Assembly: GCA_022494885.1 (NCBI GenBank)
Contig: JAGVSM010000894.1
Span: forward strand, 248,001 to 312,000
Origin: Micrasema longulum
Lineage: Eukaryota > Arthropoda > Insecta > Trichoptera > Brachycentridae
Direction of reading: 5' to 3'
DNA: 64,000 bases
Below, piece by piece: positions 25,471 to 36,266 of the stretch; position 1 is the stretch's first letter, and each line of letters starts with the position of its first letter. The notes below the pieces were generated by a model. It did not search any database. It saw only the letters and a list, made by a program, of their open reading frames with translations, and had not been told where the DNA came from. A program made the position numbers and the translations under genes.

Positions 25471-26745
25471 TTAATTAATTAAGTCTATTATTTTTACCAC
25501 ACATTCGCCTGAGGGATCGCATTTCGACAGCATTTAACCTACTTTCATCATTATTTTTCCAATTCCATACTTCGCTCCCATACGTTAATGTTGGCACTAG
25601 AACTCCATTGTGAACTGCTAGTTTAGCCTCCTGCGATAAACTTTCTAATTCAAAAGTTTTATATGGATTCCCTGGTATTAAATATGTATCCTTCTATATG
25701 CAATAAATTTATAAAATAAATAAAAAAGTGTAATAAATGGATTTGATTGATACGTCTGAAATGGGCCATTCCCTGTCAGCACGGCTGGTTTGTTTATTTA
25801 GATATTCTAAATTCTAGTCATAATGAGCACAGTATAGGTGCGGATAGCGAAATTATGATGATGATGTGATTACTGACAATTCTATCCAATGAATATTTAT
25901 TTTATTTTATTTTATTTGGGATTTTTACAGCTATTACATGGACAAAATAATTAGAAAAATCTTAACAATACTAAAGCCATTTAAAAAAATCCACTGTAAA
26001 TATAACGACACATAATATATAAGAAAAGAAGTTTAGTAATTGTATTTGTGTGACGTTTGTATTCATGTGTATGTGAATGTGTGTATGCGTGAATGAATGA
26101 GTGAGAGGATACATGTGCGTGTGGGAATGAATGAGGAAGAGGGTGCGTGTGTGTGGGTGCGTAAGTAGGAAAAAAATAATTGTTTAAAACTTGTAAATTG
26201 TATTAAAAATGGTTCAATAAACCTTTTTGTTAAAATTCAAATGACGAAATGATATAATTTTTTTTTTTTTTTAAGTATGTTAAATTTCAAAACCGTATTC
26301 GAAAAAAAAAAAGCATTTTATTTTCAAATTTAACTGATACACATCGAATGAATAATGTGCGACGAGTCCTATACAATACGGTAGGTAACCACAAAATGCA
26401 GTAAATACAAATAATGACAACAATAAAATAAGCTATAATAAATATAATTAATATTTATATTTATTTTAATTGCGATTGTCTGGAGCACGCACAAATCACT
26501 TATGTACAATACATTATACATATTACGTGTACAAATAATGGTATTTACATTGCGCTGCACAATAATTTTATTCATCAAACGCTTATAATGTGACAAATAA
26601 CGATGAAATAATGCATAGAGGAAAAACACTGGGGTGGTGATTCACAGACAATATTATTGGTATCGATAATTATCACAGTATGCTCATGTATGAACTTTCT
26701 GAATTGTAATTGATTTTAAGTCAAAAGTAAGATACAATAAATTGA
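25470..26745. other. No gene seen
   Basis: Contains RTE-like LINE scraps near 25490-25690, a TG-rich simple repeat at 26050-26160, and a block (cacggctggtttgtttattt) shared with 41822-41845. Confidence 0.4.
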
Positions 26746-27372
26746 AAACTGATCCAACAATGTTTTGAGTATGTTTAAATGTTTGCAGACTGGTTGAGTT
26801 GAATTTACTAACTGATAAAAGAAAAGGTGGAAAATTGTTTTCAGGCGTTGCCTGGTAGGTGAATTGGTTCAGCCGCATGAATCTCACCCACATAAAAAAG
26901 GTTTCAGCTCTTTTACTTCACAAAAGTCAACAGACGGAAGAGTTGGGGAAACGTGGATGTTCAAACATAGGCAGAATGGCGAATGTTACACAATGTGTAA
27001 AGTGACCACTTAAACCCGCCAATGACAGGTCATAATTATTACTTTTCTACATTCTTCTAATTTTAAGATTCTTTTAATATAATCGATTGGAAAAAAATAA
27101 CTTCTGTTCTCTCTACTGGAATATATGTATGTTTGTACTATATGTACTATTAGTTTTATATATTTTTATTTTCTTTTTCTTATTACTTCATTTTCAATTT
27201 TTTGCTACTTTTGTGTAAAACATGTCTGTTCTTTACATATAAATATATGTAAAACATGTAAAAGCCTACAAGGCGTTTAAATAAATAAATAAAATAAAAT
27301 AAGCCCTATAAATGCCTAGACTTCCACATTCCCTTCCCAAAAATATTTTCCCTCTCTGTTGCAACAAATTAA
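26745..27372 (-). repeat. gtggccacttaaaccagcc family copy split by an insertion
   Basis: The left part runs to gccaatgacaggtcataa at 27034, and the repeat resumes at ataagccctataaatgccta near 27299. The 265 bases between end in (AAAT)n and behave like a short retroelement insert with an ATAA duplication. Confidence 0.62.
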
Positions 27373-27436
27373 AAAACTGATTATTCAAATAGCCGTAATA
27401 CATAATGTATTCTTTTCGAACTATAAAGGCCACACT

Positions 27437-27555
27437 ACGAGGCGGAATTTTCTCCACTCGATTTCCCTTTTGAGGATTTTTACCCGACTACTTAGGCTAC
27501 CCTCCCATCGAGTCGAAAACACGCGTCCAGGCTTCTGGTTCTATTTCACACACAT
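27437..27555 (-). mobile_element. Solo 5' module of the composite SINE
   Basis: The reverse strand reads aaccagaagcctggacgcgt...gaaatcgagtggagaaaatt and stops just inside the tRNA-like head (ccgcctcgtagtgtgg). Another solo piece is at 20925-21005. Confidence 0.6.
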
Positions 27556-27619
27556 ACCTGTATTTTTAATTCGCCCGGACACGGAGAACCTTTAATTGAA
27601 CGAGGGAAAGTACAAAAAA

Positions 27620-28165
27620 CTGGCCATTATTTTTTAAATGAAAATCACGAAAAGTTTTGGCCCATGTTTATAAAAAGAAAATCATGTAAAGTTTTAGCTG
27701 TTATTTATAAAAAAAAAATAAAAAATGGGTCTCTTATTTATTTGAGGAAAGCCTTGAAAACTGTTGGTCGATATTTATAATAGGAAAATCACCAAAATTT
27801 TCGGCCGTTATTTATGAAAAAATACAATAAATTAAGATCTTCTATTTGTTGAAGGAAAGCTTCAAAAAGCGTTGGCCCATTTTGAAAAAAAAAGAGCCAC
27901 GATGTGCGCATATTAATAAAAGGAAAATCACAAAAATTTTTGGCCGTTATTCATAAAATATACAATAAATTAAAGTCTCTCGTCTTTAAGGCTAGCCTCG
28001 ACAAGTGCAAGCCCTTATTTATCAAAAAAAAAATAACGAAAAGTTTCGGTCTTTTATTTATAAAAGAAAATACTCTAGATATTTTGGCCCATATTTATAA
28101 AAGGAAAACCACGAAAAGTTTTGGGACTCATTTTTATAGAAGGAAACCTTGGGAAGCAGGTCGAA
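27620..28165 (+). repeat. Decayed tandem array of a ~45-base unit
   Basis: The motif aaaatcacgaaaagttttgg / cccatgtttataaaaagg recurs about ten times with drift. A longer period is also visible: ggccgttattta.aaaaatacaataaatta at 27803 and 27942. Three short plus-strand frames here are by-products. Confidence 0.7.
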
Positions 28166-28261
28166 TACAATGCTCATAATGGCTGAAGGTATGGGACAGA
28201 AAGGACTGAGTTCGCGTCTTCATACACCCGTCTTCCCACTAAATATTATTAAGTATTTATA

Positions 28262-28725
28262 TACAGTTTTTCTGGGCCAGACCGCGAAACTTCAGAAGAA
28301 CATTCTTCATAATAGTTTTTTTTTAAATCCTTATAAATTTTTTCCAAAAAGTCGCTTTTTCGAATTTTTAATATTTTTTTATAATCTCAAAATGTAGTAA
28401 ATCCCTTATTTCTCGGACAATCAGTCCCTCCACAAGCCCCTACCCCTCTCCTACCCAGCCGCTTCCCTTGTCCGCGTCTGGTGCGTATCGCTTTGTTGGT
28501 CAAATACTTTTCTATCTCTTTTTTTGTAGGGGAAGGGTGGGGTTTCCGAAAGGGATGCTAGTTCGAGAAATTAAATATTTACTCCATTTCGAGATTATAA
28601 AATAAATTTAAAGAAAAATTTTAATTACTTTTTGGAAAAATTTTGTAAGGATTTTTTTTAAAGCTCACTGTGAGGAATGTTCCTCAGAAGTTTTGCGGTC
28701 TGGCCCTGATAAACCTTGTATAACC
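28262..28725. mobile_element. Foldback element with ~95-base inverted ends
   Basis: ctgggccagaccgcgaaact...gaacattcttca at 28270-28312 mirrors tgaggaatgttcctcagaag...tgcggtctggccc at 28670-28707; further inside, atccttataaattttttcca mirrors tggaaaaattttgtaaggat. The middle is AT-rich with a G-rich ggggaagggtggggt. Confidence 0.7.
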
Positions 28726-29115
28726 ACTTCCAGACTTTTCTATGTCTACCGGTTTCGAGACGTACATGTATCTTCGTCAGGACACCAGCTAAACCAAAAC
28801 GCAAAACCCACTATACACCTTCACCGTAGTGATTACACAAAAATATAAAACCAACACGACATGAATTTTAATAAGCAATTTTTACATTCACTGATAAGGT
28901 TATGAAAATAGTTTATATTATGGAAGAAATAGTTTAAAATGAGGGAGGGGATGAAGGGAGGGGCGTAAGTTTAATAAGTATAGGGTTTTGCATGTTGGTT
29001 TAATTGGTGTCCTGACGAAGAGACGGGTACGTCTCGAAACCGGTAGACAGAAAAGTCGGTAAATGGTTATGTACAAATATTTAATAACATTTAGTAAAAT
29101 GTTTGACCACGTCCC
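28700..29115. mobile_element. Penelope-like paired inverted terminal repeats, copy B
   Basis: Reverse repeat at 28715-28810 and forward repeat at 28985-29115, with the same sequence as copy A but no insertion, so the element is about 400 bases. The forward copy has ctgacga, a GAGACG-GGTA-CGTCTC stem-loop, and gaaac in order. Confidence 0.6.
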
Positions 29116-29374
29116 ATTTTATTTTATTTTATAAGGTAATTCAACAAAGACACATTCTAAATAACATACAATTCGAGGGTATTCATCGATACAATTTCAC
29201 ATGCATATATATCTTCATTTATAGAATTACACAAAATAAATAAAAAAATAAATTTGTTGTTTCTTTTAAATGTCTTGAAAAATGAGTTATACGTGTCTTT
29301 ATTAACTAAGATTTATTCCTAAGGAGTTTTTTGCAAAAGTTTATCATGAAAAATTACCATTTTGTTATTATTGT

Positions 29375-29575
29375 TTATTTATTTTTTAAGTAATATTTGC
29401 GTTCTTATGATTTACCCAAATATTTTATTTTGACGGCCATTTTCAACGAGTTGTAAATAACTCACTATTAGAAAATGGGAATCAAGTTGGGGTAGAGTGG
29501 GATTCGAACCACAGTCCTTTGATCATGAGTCCGATGCACTAGCCACAGGACCACAACCCGATTCATTTCGGCAGT
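29375..29575 (-). mobile_element. tRNA-like SINE with CAT at the anticodon position
   Basis: Reverse strand: gggttgtggtcctgtggcta, ggactcatgatc, B box ggttcgaatccca, then a body with ttgattcccattttctaata and gaaaatggccgtcaaaa. Body-only relatives are at 41570-41680 (forward) and 24880-24960 (reverse). A head fragment is at 35404-35465. Confidence 0.62.
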
Positions 29576-30000
29576 ATATATTATATTCCCGACATATGCG
29601 GGCCATATGCGTGTGGTATGTAGCATTAATTGACAACAAAGGCAGTTTAAATATGCCTCGATGTCGGAGTGTTCTCAATCCCGCATTTATTTGTATTTGC
29701 TTAAAGAGGTGAGTATCTACTTTAAAGTTTAATATTTTATATAGAAATTTGATATCGAAAACAACGCGGCGTTTTGCAGCGGAATCAAAATGAAAAAGAG
29801 TTGGAAGTTTCTCGGTATTAGAATTTGAATGTGGGTTAGAAATTTGGCACTTATTAAAAAACTTTTTTTGAATAGATTCTATCGAGTTAATATGATTATG
29901 ATATTAGACTCCATACGCATGAGGCATACTCGAGATACATTTTGGGGGCAAAACAAAATGTCGAAATACCGTCTTAAGTGTCAAGGTGTCCAGTCAAACA
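29573..30000 (-). mobile_element. LINE C-terminal fragment
   Basis: Minus strand: YLEYASCVWS, a frameshift, then NSIESIQKKFFNKCQI and NAGLRTLRHRGIFKLPLLSI, ending HMARICREYN. The last part is repeated at 43965-44090. Confidence 0.75.
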
Positions 30001-31024
30001 TATTTAAAACCGTCATGAGTCAGATAAAGAAAATTCGCAACCACACCGAGGTCACGCGGCCTCTTTGCAGTTGCTCGGTGAAACAGAATAGTGATTATTA
30101 TATTTTGTGTAAAATCAGTGTTTATTCCAGAGTTTAACGTAAAATTGTAAATTTGTTATTGTCCGGGCGAATAAGGGATATCTACAGGCTAACTTAGAGC
30201 CTTGTAGCTACAAGACGTTTAGGAATCTAGTTTTCCTATGTAAACATCAAACTACCAAATAGGTACATACATTTTAAACCATTTTTTATTCGTGTTAGGT
30301 TGGTTGAAAGGTCGGTTGATAAATTAGTTGATAGGCCTTGACTAGGATGATGGCAGATTTTTAATAGGTTGATGCTTGGAATAGAGCGAATTTATAAACA
30401 ATGATTTTCTTTTGGGCTTAATAGGTTTGAATTATTTGGCCGGTGGAGGGGTGGGGTGGGTTCTGGTTTTTCCGATCGGACTTGTTTCTTCCGGTTTACT
30501 AACAAGCTAACGAACGTTAGGCGCATTGAAAGCAGTGAATTTAAATTCTAAAAAAAAAACGCAAATCTTTTGTAAACAAATGAGTTTTTGAAAAAAAAAA
30601 TTACGTTCATTACAGCTAAAAAAAAATGTTTTTGCTATGAGTGAGTCTGAAAAGAAGCTACAAGACCTTTAAAACAGATCCGGGTAAGTGAGTGGGGCCT
30701 TCATTGCCTGGGCCCGCGACCCCTATCAAGGGTTGGAGGGTCGCGAGGTCGCGACCCTCGGATCGAAAAGCACGGTGTGTTATTTTTCTTTTTCTCTTTC
30801 GATTTTTTTTATTAATTTATTATTGAATAAGGAACCTTGCGTTTATATGATTGTTTCAATTATTTCATTGTTCGTCATTGTTTCTAAATACATTCATATG
30901 TTTTTTTGTAAGACTATGTCTTACAATGTGTAATTGAAACTCATTGAAATTTGTAGCAAAATATCATTGTATTTTATGCTTGTGGAAAATCACAATAAGT
31001 TATGTGACAAAAACTCCGAGCAGA
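30000..31024. other. No gene seen
   Basis: AT-rich, with the GC patch at 30.7 kb listed separately. Confidence 0.4.
30685..30775. repeat. GC-rich stretch with nested inverted repeats
   Basis: gcgaccc...gggtcgcg and gggtcgcgaggtcgcgaccc form two overlapping hairpins in an AT-rich region. No gene is supported. Confidence 0.45.
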
Positions 31025-31375
31025 TAAAAAATATACGAGTAGTTCCAAGTGTGAAATAGACCCAGAACCCCGGACGACTCCTTTTGACTCGATGGCTGCT
31101 CTTAAGTAAAAATCCTGAACAGAATAATCGAGTGGTAAAAAATCCGCCTCGTAGTGTAGTGATAGGCGTATTCGCCTACCATGCTAAAGGTCCTGGGTTC
31201 GATTCCTGGCAAGTCGGACTTGAGATATTGATATCAACGGTGGTTTCAACTACAATATTTCATTCTTCGTGGACTGGTCACGTTACAGATGATCGAAATA
31301 CGCTGCATTTGGTTTACCAATGCAGTGCCCTATGCATAACTGGGTGCAGAAAGGGGAATGATGATTTTTTAATAT
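31024..31375 (+). mobile_element. Composite SINE: 5' module plus tRNA-Gly-like head and body
   Basis: 5' module 31024-31145 (agacccagaaccccggacga, tttgactcgatgg, aataatcgagtgg), then head at 31146 (cctcgtagtgtagtgatagg, B box tgggttcgattcctgg), then body ending cagtgccctatgcataactg and gaatgatgat. Confidence 0.75.
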
Positions 31376-31559
31376 TTTTTCTTCATTATGATTTTTTCTC
31401 AGTAATTTACAATAAGTTACAAATTCAAAATACACTATTAGAAAACACAAGAAAAAAATCCTACAACGGCATGGCCTGTGTGGGTATACATTTTATTTTA
31501 AATTTCAATACAGGCTACTGGAAGAATACGAAAGATAAAAAAATATAATAAAAGAGCTT

Positions 31560-31775
31560 ATATTAGAACACAATTATGTCAATAAAAATGAGAAAATCAT
31601 AATAAAAGTATATGCAATTTAGTAAAAAATTTAATAGAAACAAATTCAAATAATTAATCTCTATCATATTGTCTTTATGAAATGCATTGGACAGTTTTTT
31701 AGCCATGTAAATTGAGTGTCTTTGCCCGAGTCTGGATTTACAAGTGATTTCAAGTAATCTGTTCAATCTTTAACT
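31560..31775 (-). mobile_element. Probable LINE C-terminal fragment
   Basis: Minus-strand frame reads LLEITCKSRLGQRHSIYMAK then LSNAFHKDNM. The string atccaga.tcg.gcaaagacactca also occurs at 18718-18741, so this is a dispersed repeat. The LINE assignment rests on resemblance to C-terminal ends. Confidence 0.4.
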
Positions 31776-32131
31776 AGATCTAATAAAATTTAAATGACGA
31801 TGGTGATGATGATATAAAAAAGACGGCGATATTTTATTGACTACAATAAAACGTCGTATATTTATTTACACGAATTTTTCGAAATTATATTTGTACTAAA
31901 TGTCGTCCGTTAGATCATTAGTGACTCAAAATTCAAATGTTCTATAATAATTCGTGTGATTTACTATAGATTATGACACTACAAGGCAGATACTTGAAAT
32001 CTACGTAAGACAGGTTTCTTAAACACTACATAATATTTTTTGGCTAAAATGTAACATAATAGATTCAACATTAAATTTGCAAGTATGATTACTCAGTTAG
32101 TATGTATTACCTACTTTAAAAAAAATGTTTT

Positions 32132-32311
32132 ACCTTGTCGTTTTCCAAATGGTCCCGAAAACGTTGAGCCTTGTCCAATGATACTTTCATTAATATATTT
32201 CACAAGTTTTTCACAGTCTTCATTTTTAGAAGCCCGCGGGGACCCCTTCGTCGAAGATTCTTCTTGCATAGATGCGAATTTGTTAGTACAACCTACTCTG
32301 CCCGCACTCAT
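32132..32311 (-). CDS. First exon of a class-V aminotransferase-like protein
   Basis: ATG at 32311 with A at -3 opens an exon of about 60 codons. After a Ser/Lys/Glu-rich N-terminus comes CEKLVKYINESIIGQ, then STFSGPFGKRQ. It ends at a good donor, CAAG|GTAAAA. From memory of the family, eukaryotic class-V aminotransferase/cysteine-desulfurase-like proteins of unknown function have just this wording ahead of a CDYTASGR-type block. The PLP-binding part would lie in later exons at lower coordinates; I looked for its key motifs in reverse orientation and did not find them. Either the first intron runs past the window start, or exons diverge, or the gene is broken. The upstream DNA is CpG-rich, as expected of a promoter. 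Confidence 0.55.
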
Positions 32312-32600
32312 ATTGTTAACACTAGAAAATCAACAAACATCTGACAGCTAACACGCGCACGCACATCGGTCAAATATTGCGAAAATAAACCGTATATTAT
32401 ACCGCACAACACTGCTTTCATACGATTTTGTATTTAAAAGTGCGTAAAATAAATACGAATTACGCGCGAGCGGTTGCAACGACGAACTGCGCTCCACCGC
32501 CGGATGTCGAAATCAGACTGAAATGAACTGAAACTGAAAAAAATGACGCGCTCAAACCACGCGCCACGGTGGCAACCATTTGAAACTCAAACGAGAGTCT
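32312..32600 (-). promoter_or_regulatory. CpG-rich upstream region of the class-V exon
   Basis: Contains cgcgcacgcac, tacgcgcgagcggttgc and ctccaccgccgg in an otherwise AT-rich setting, directly upstream of the ATG at 32311. Promoter role is inferred. Confidence 0.4.
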
Positions 32601-33289
32601 ACACGACGTCATAAACTTGCACAAGTCAATATTTGTATTCAAGTCAGCATGAATATATCTTCGGGTTTCTGGCGCAAATTGGTAATTGCAAAGTATAAAA
32701 AAATAACGTGGATTCATAACTGGCATTAAAAGTAATCTTTGTTTAAAAGTAAATAACAATTCGTCGTATTTTATAAATACTGAAATAATGTTTTATAATA
32801 TTCTTCTTCTTCTTCGTTTTTCATAGCCTTTTCTTGATGATTTTTTTAGCTTTGAAAATGCAATATGTCACAATTAGTGAAATATTAGTTACCACCTTGT
32901 GCCAACTTGTGCCAGAAACTCGACGATATGGACAAGCAGAAAAAAAATTGTATTGAATTTTCAAAGTAGGTTGAAATGAAATCAATTAAATAGATACTCA
33001 TTTTAGTTTAAATTATGATGATTCAGTCAAATTGTCAGTCGTTTTCTTAAGGCTGAGTCTGATTAAAAGCAAGAAAATAATACGATTTAGTCATTTTAAA
33101 ACAGCGACATGATGACAATCGAAAAAAACTCAAATTTAAGATTTTGCCGTTACATTTCTTCTGTTTATTTTTGTCGCTAATAATAATAATTGGCTGATAT
33201 ATATGGCGCAATTTTTGTGAAAAATCACCTTAAGGGTGCTTTCTAATTGTATACTTAAACTTACATTCTAACTAAGCTAAACTGACATA

Positions 33290-33560
33290 TTATATTTTCT
33301 GATTTAAAATTGTGAGTATGATAAACTAAAGAAAAGGTATTTTAGTTGGGTTCTGAACTGACTGGGACTGTCGATGATTCGTAAATTTGAAGGCAATTGG
33401 TTCCAGGCAGAGAAAATGTGAACAAATTTGACTTAATTACTAAGTCTTTATATGAGAATCAATGTATCAAAGTTTACTCTAAATTTTAAGAGGCGTCATC
33501 TGCCGGTACTTTCTAACACAAATGCCTTAAAAAATACTGTTTTATCTGGTGCATGTTTAC
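33290..33560 (-). mobile_element. LINE C-terminal fragment
   Basis: Minus strand HIFSAWNQLPSNLRIIDSPS then QFRTQLKYLF, a typical LINE end. No further domains are visible. Confidence 0.6.
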
Positions 33561-34004
33561 TCAATTGTTTTTAATTGAGCAATTTAATATTTATTAATTC
33601 AATTTAAATGTAGTAAGTGTTTTGAAATAACACAATACCATATTTTAATTATCAATTTTGTAGGAATATGTTTTTCTGTACAACTACCACAAATATTTAA
33701 AATATTCAGTAACATTAGTCCCCAGTTTGCGCAAGTAAAAACATAAGTGTAAACCAGTTCTCTGTCCTTCAGATTTGACATTTGCAATTTCAGTTCTGCC
33801 AATATAACCGACACAGCCAGAATATGTTCTACAGGGGGACAGGTTTAAAATTTTAAGTTTGTAACATAATTTTTTTTACATAATGTCTACGAAGTTATAT
33901 TGATACGCTTTTTGTGTTTAACAACAGATATATTAAATACCCACTATCTATTCAGTGTGTTTGACCATTTAGAATCCAGCTGGAATCTTGGTATTGGAAA
34001 CAAT

Positions 34005-34320
34005 ATTATTCGATTTGGTAAGGTATTCAAAATAAAAATCTTTTAATGGATTTAATTCGCCATCTTTTTTAAAAAAAATATATGTGACGCGTTTCGTCTT
34101 GTTAACACATTATCAAACTGACTTAAATATTAAATATTAAACAGCAATTATTGTTAGTATATATAAGGATACTTTGTAAATATTTAAGTTAGTTTGATAA
34201 TGTCCTAACAAGATGAAACACGTCATACATATTTTAAAAAATAAGAGTAGAATTGAATCCAATAAGAGTGTTTTATTTTGGATACCTTACCAAATTTCAT
34301 TATGGAATTCTACCAATTGA
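34005..34320. mobile_element. Foldback element with ggtaaggtatccaaaa ends
   Basis: tggtaaggtattcaaaataa at the left mirrors ttttggataccttaccaaat at the right, and tgacgcgtttcgtcttgtta mirrors ctaacaagatgaaacacgtc inside. Single arms are at 10296-10450 and 12405-12530. Confidence 0.72.
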
Positions 34321-34800
34321 ATTGAATTGAATAGGAATTGGAAAAATGATGATGAAAGTAGGTTAAATGCTGTCGAAATGCGATCCCCCAGGCAAATGTA
34401 TGGTAAAACGGTGTATGATAGGTGCACAAATGTCGAGATCCGTGAACTGTGTAAGGCTGAGACATGCATTATCGATAGAATCAAGAAAGGGGTGCTGCGT
34501 TGGTTTGGACATGTAGAGCGAATGGACAGCGAAAGAACGGCAAAGAGGATCTACGATGCGAATGTAGATGGATGCAGAAAACGAGGAAGACCGAGAAAGA
34601 CATGGCACGATCAAGTCCATAAAATACTTGAAGATGGACATGTCAAGAGTAGGAATAATCGGCGTGCGTGCATGAGAAGATGTATGAATGTAGAGAGACC
34701 GCGGTATGTATGCAAAGATAGAGTGATATAGTGTTCTATCCACTCTCCCTACCCCTACAGGAAAACGGCGTGATGGTTTGTTGTTTGTTGTTGTTGTTGG
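34290..34800 (+). mobile_element. RTE-like LINE C-terminus with (TTG)n tail
   Basis: 134 open codons with YDRCTNVEIRELCKAETCII, RWFGHVERMDSE, GRPRKTWHDQ and NRRACMRRCMNVERPRYVCK. This is the usual end of RTE-type endonuclease/RT proteins of insects. It is followed by tttgttgtttgttgttgttgt at 34779-34799. Confidence 0.8.
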
Positions 34801-35129
34801 TTTTGAATTCTATCAATTATCTGCATACACAATAAACAATATTATAATTTATTTGAACATAAAATACAATAGGTAGCCAAATATTATTTAAAACTAGATC
34901 GTGTCAATATAATAAATAAATGCTCGATGCGTTTCTTAACCACTATTTATTTATTTATTTCAATTCACTTTTGTGACATATTCACTACACTAAACTAATA
35001 TGTCTTTTTAGGCTGAGTCCATGTGGCCATAATAATTAACATCAAAAAATACCAAGTAACATAAAACTAATAATAATTGCAATATTAAAATGAAAAATAA
35101 TAATCAAAATAAAATAAATAATATTAAAT

Positions 35130-35280
35130 CATCTTCATCATCATTCCCTTTCTGCACGGTGCATAGGGCACTGCATTGGTAAACCAAACGCAGCGTATCT
35201 TGATCATTTTTTTGTTACATGAAGGTAAGATGATCAGTCTTACGCTTCAGGTACCGCTGGCCATTACACCATAACATAAA
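35130..35280 (-). mobile_element. tRNA-Gly-like SINE body, reverse
   Basis: Reverse copy of the body: catcatcattccctttctgc, gtgcatagggcactgcattg, aaggtaagatgatcagtctt. The head is lost. Confidence 0.65.
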
Positions 35281-35464
35281 ACAGTAACCAAACAAAAAAA
35301 ATAGAATCTAAATTTGTTGCAACTGAGGGAAAACCTTTTTAAGAAGGTAATATGGAAGTATAGGCATTAACAGGGCTTATGATTTGTCATTGGCTGGTTT
35401 AAGCAGATCGGGTTGTGGTCCTGTAGCTAGTGTCTCGAACTCACGGACCAAAGGTTTGTGGTAA

Positions 35465-35720
35465 CCATGACCGAGGAACAGAATTTCATTATTTCTGAGT
35501 CTACGTGAAAGAATATCAACAGATATTTGTTGGAGAATAGTCGGGACTTCAAATAAACTATTAAGTATATTAAACATGCAAATGAAATCTGCATTAAATC
35601 GACGTTGTGAGAGACTGGAGATATTCAGGAAAAGTTCCATGTCGGTATTGTTATAGTGATCTCTTGTGATTCCTAGTTTGTACGCAATAGCACGTGTGTG
35701 AGTCATCGATTATGGACTAT
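35465..35720 (-). mobile_element. LINE C-terminal fragment
   Basis: Minus-strand frame with ISSLSQRRFNADFICMFNIL and RRLRNNEILFLGHG, matching the block order of the 8.7 kb LINE. It joins abruptly to a tRNA-like SINE piece at about 35465. Confidence 0.65.
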
Positions 35721-35799
35721 GAACCCTACAATCTTAATGATTAGTGGATCAAATCCACTCTTTTTTCTACAAACATTTGGACAAACTCTAAATTCTTGC

Positions 35800-36115
35800 C
35801 GTGCCTTATCGGGTCTTTCCGACGTTGGCGATCACTACAGCGAAAGCGTCTCGGTCCTACGCCACTCCGAGGCCAGGACAACTGCTAGCTGGATGGACTC
35901 GCCATAGTGATTCCTGGGAAAAGATGACCAGAGTGGTTTCCCGTTGCCTTCTCTAGTGGATTTTTCTGTCGGGATTACCTTCCCTTAGCTGGTTGGTTCT
36001 GGTTTGGAGGCGCCAGAAACTCGCCTTTCATCATCTCGTTATCTGCTGTGATCACGCAGTTATAGCTGTAATCCCATTGCCCGGGGTTTGCGACGTGAAC
36101 GCGTACAAAACTCAA
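35800..36115. repeat. GC-rich stretch, unclassified
   Basis: About 300 bases much richer in GC than the surroundings (gccttatcgggtctttccga, ccagagtggtttcccgttgc, ccattgcccggggtttgcga). All frames have stops. It lies just past the polyadenylation signal of the MADF-BESS gene. It may be a mobile element fragment; I cannot name it. Confidence 0.4.
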
Positions 36116-36188
36116 AATATTGTAGTTTATTATTTTATTTTGTTAAAATATTTTTTTTGACAACTTCGTTATACGAATAAATGCTCTA

Positions 36189-36194
36189 TTTATT
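36189..36194 (-). terminator. Polyadenylation signal of the MADF-BESS gene
   Basis: AATAAA on the minus strand about 75 bases after the TAG of exon 3. Confidence 0.45.
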
Positions 36195-36266
36195 ATCTTC
36201 CTGTCGAACAATTTCCCGTAGCACTGAACTTCCTCATTGTCTCCAAAAATGGTAGTCTTTTTTCAC

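Noticed and set aside
26050..26160. TG-rich stretch as a regulatory element.
   Set aside because: Simple-sequence repeat with no other support.
32085..32351. 88-codon plus-strand ORF.
   Set aside because: Antisense shadow of the class-V first exon.
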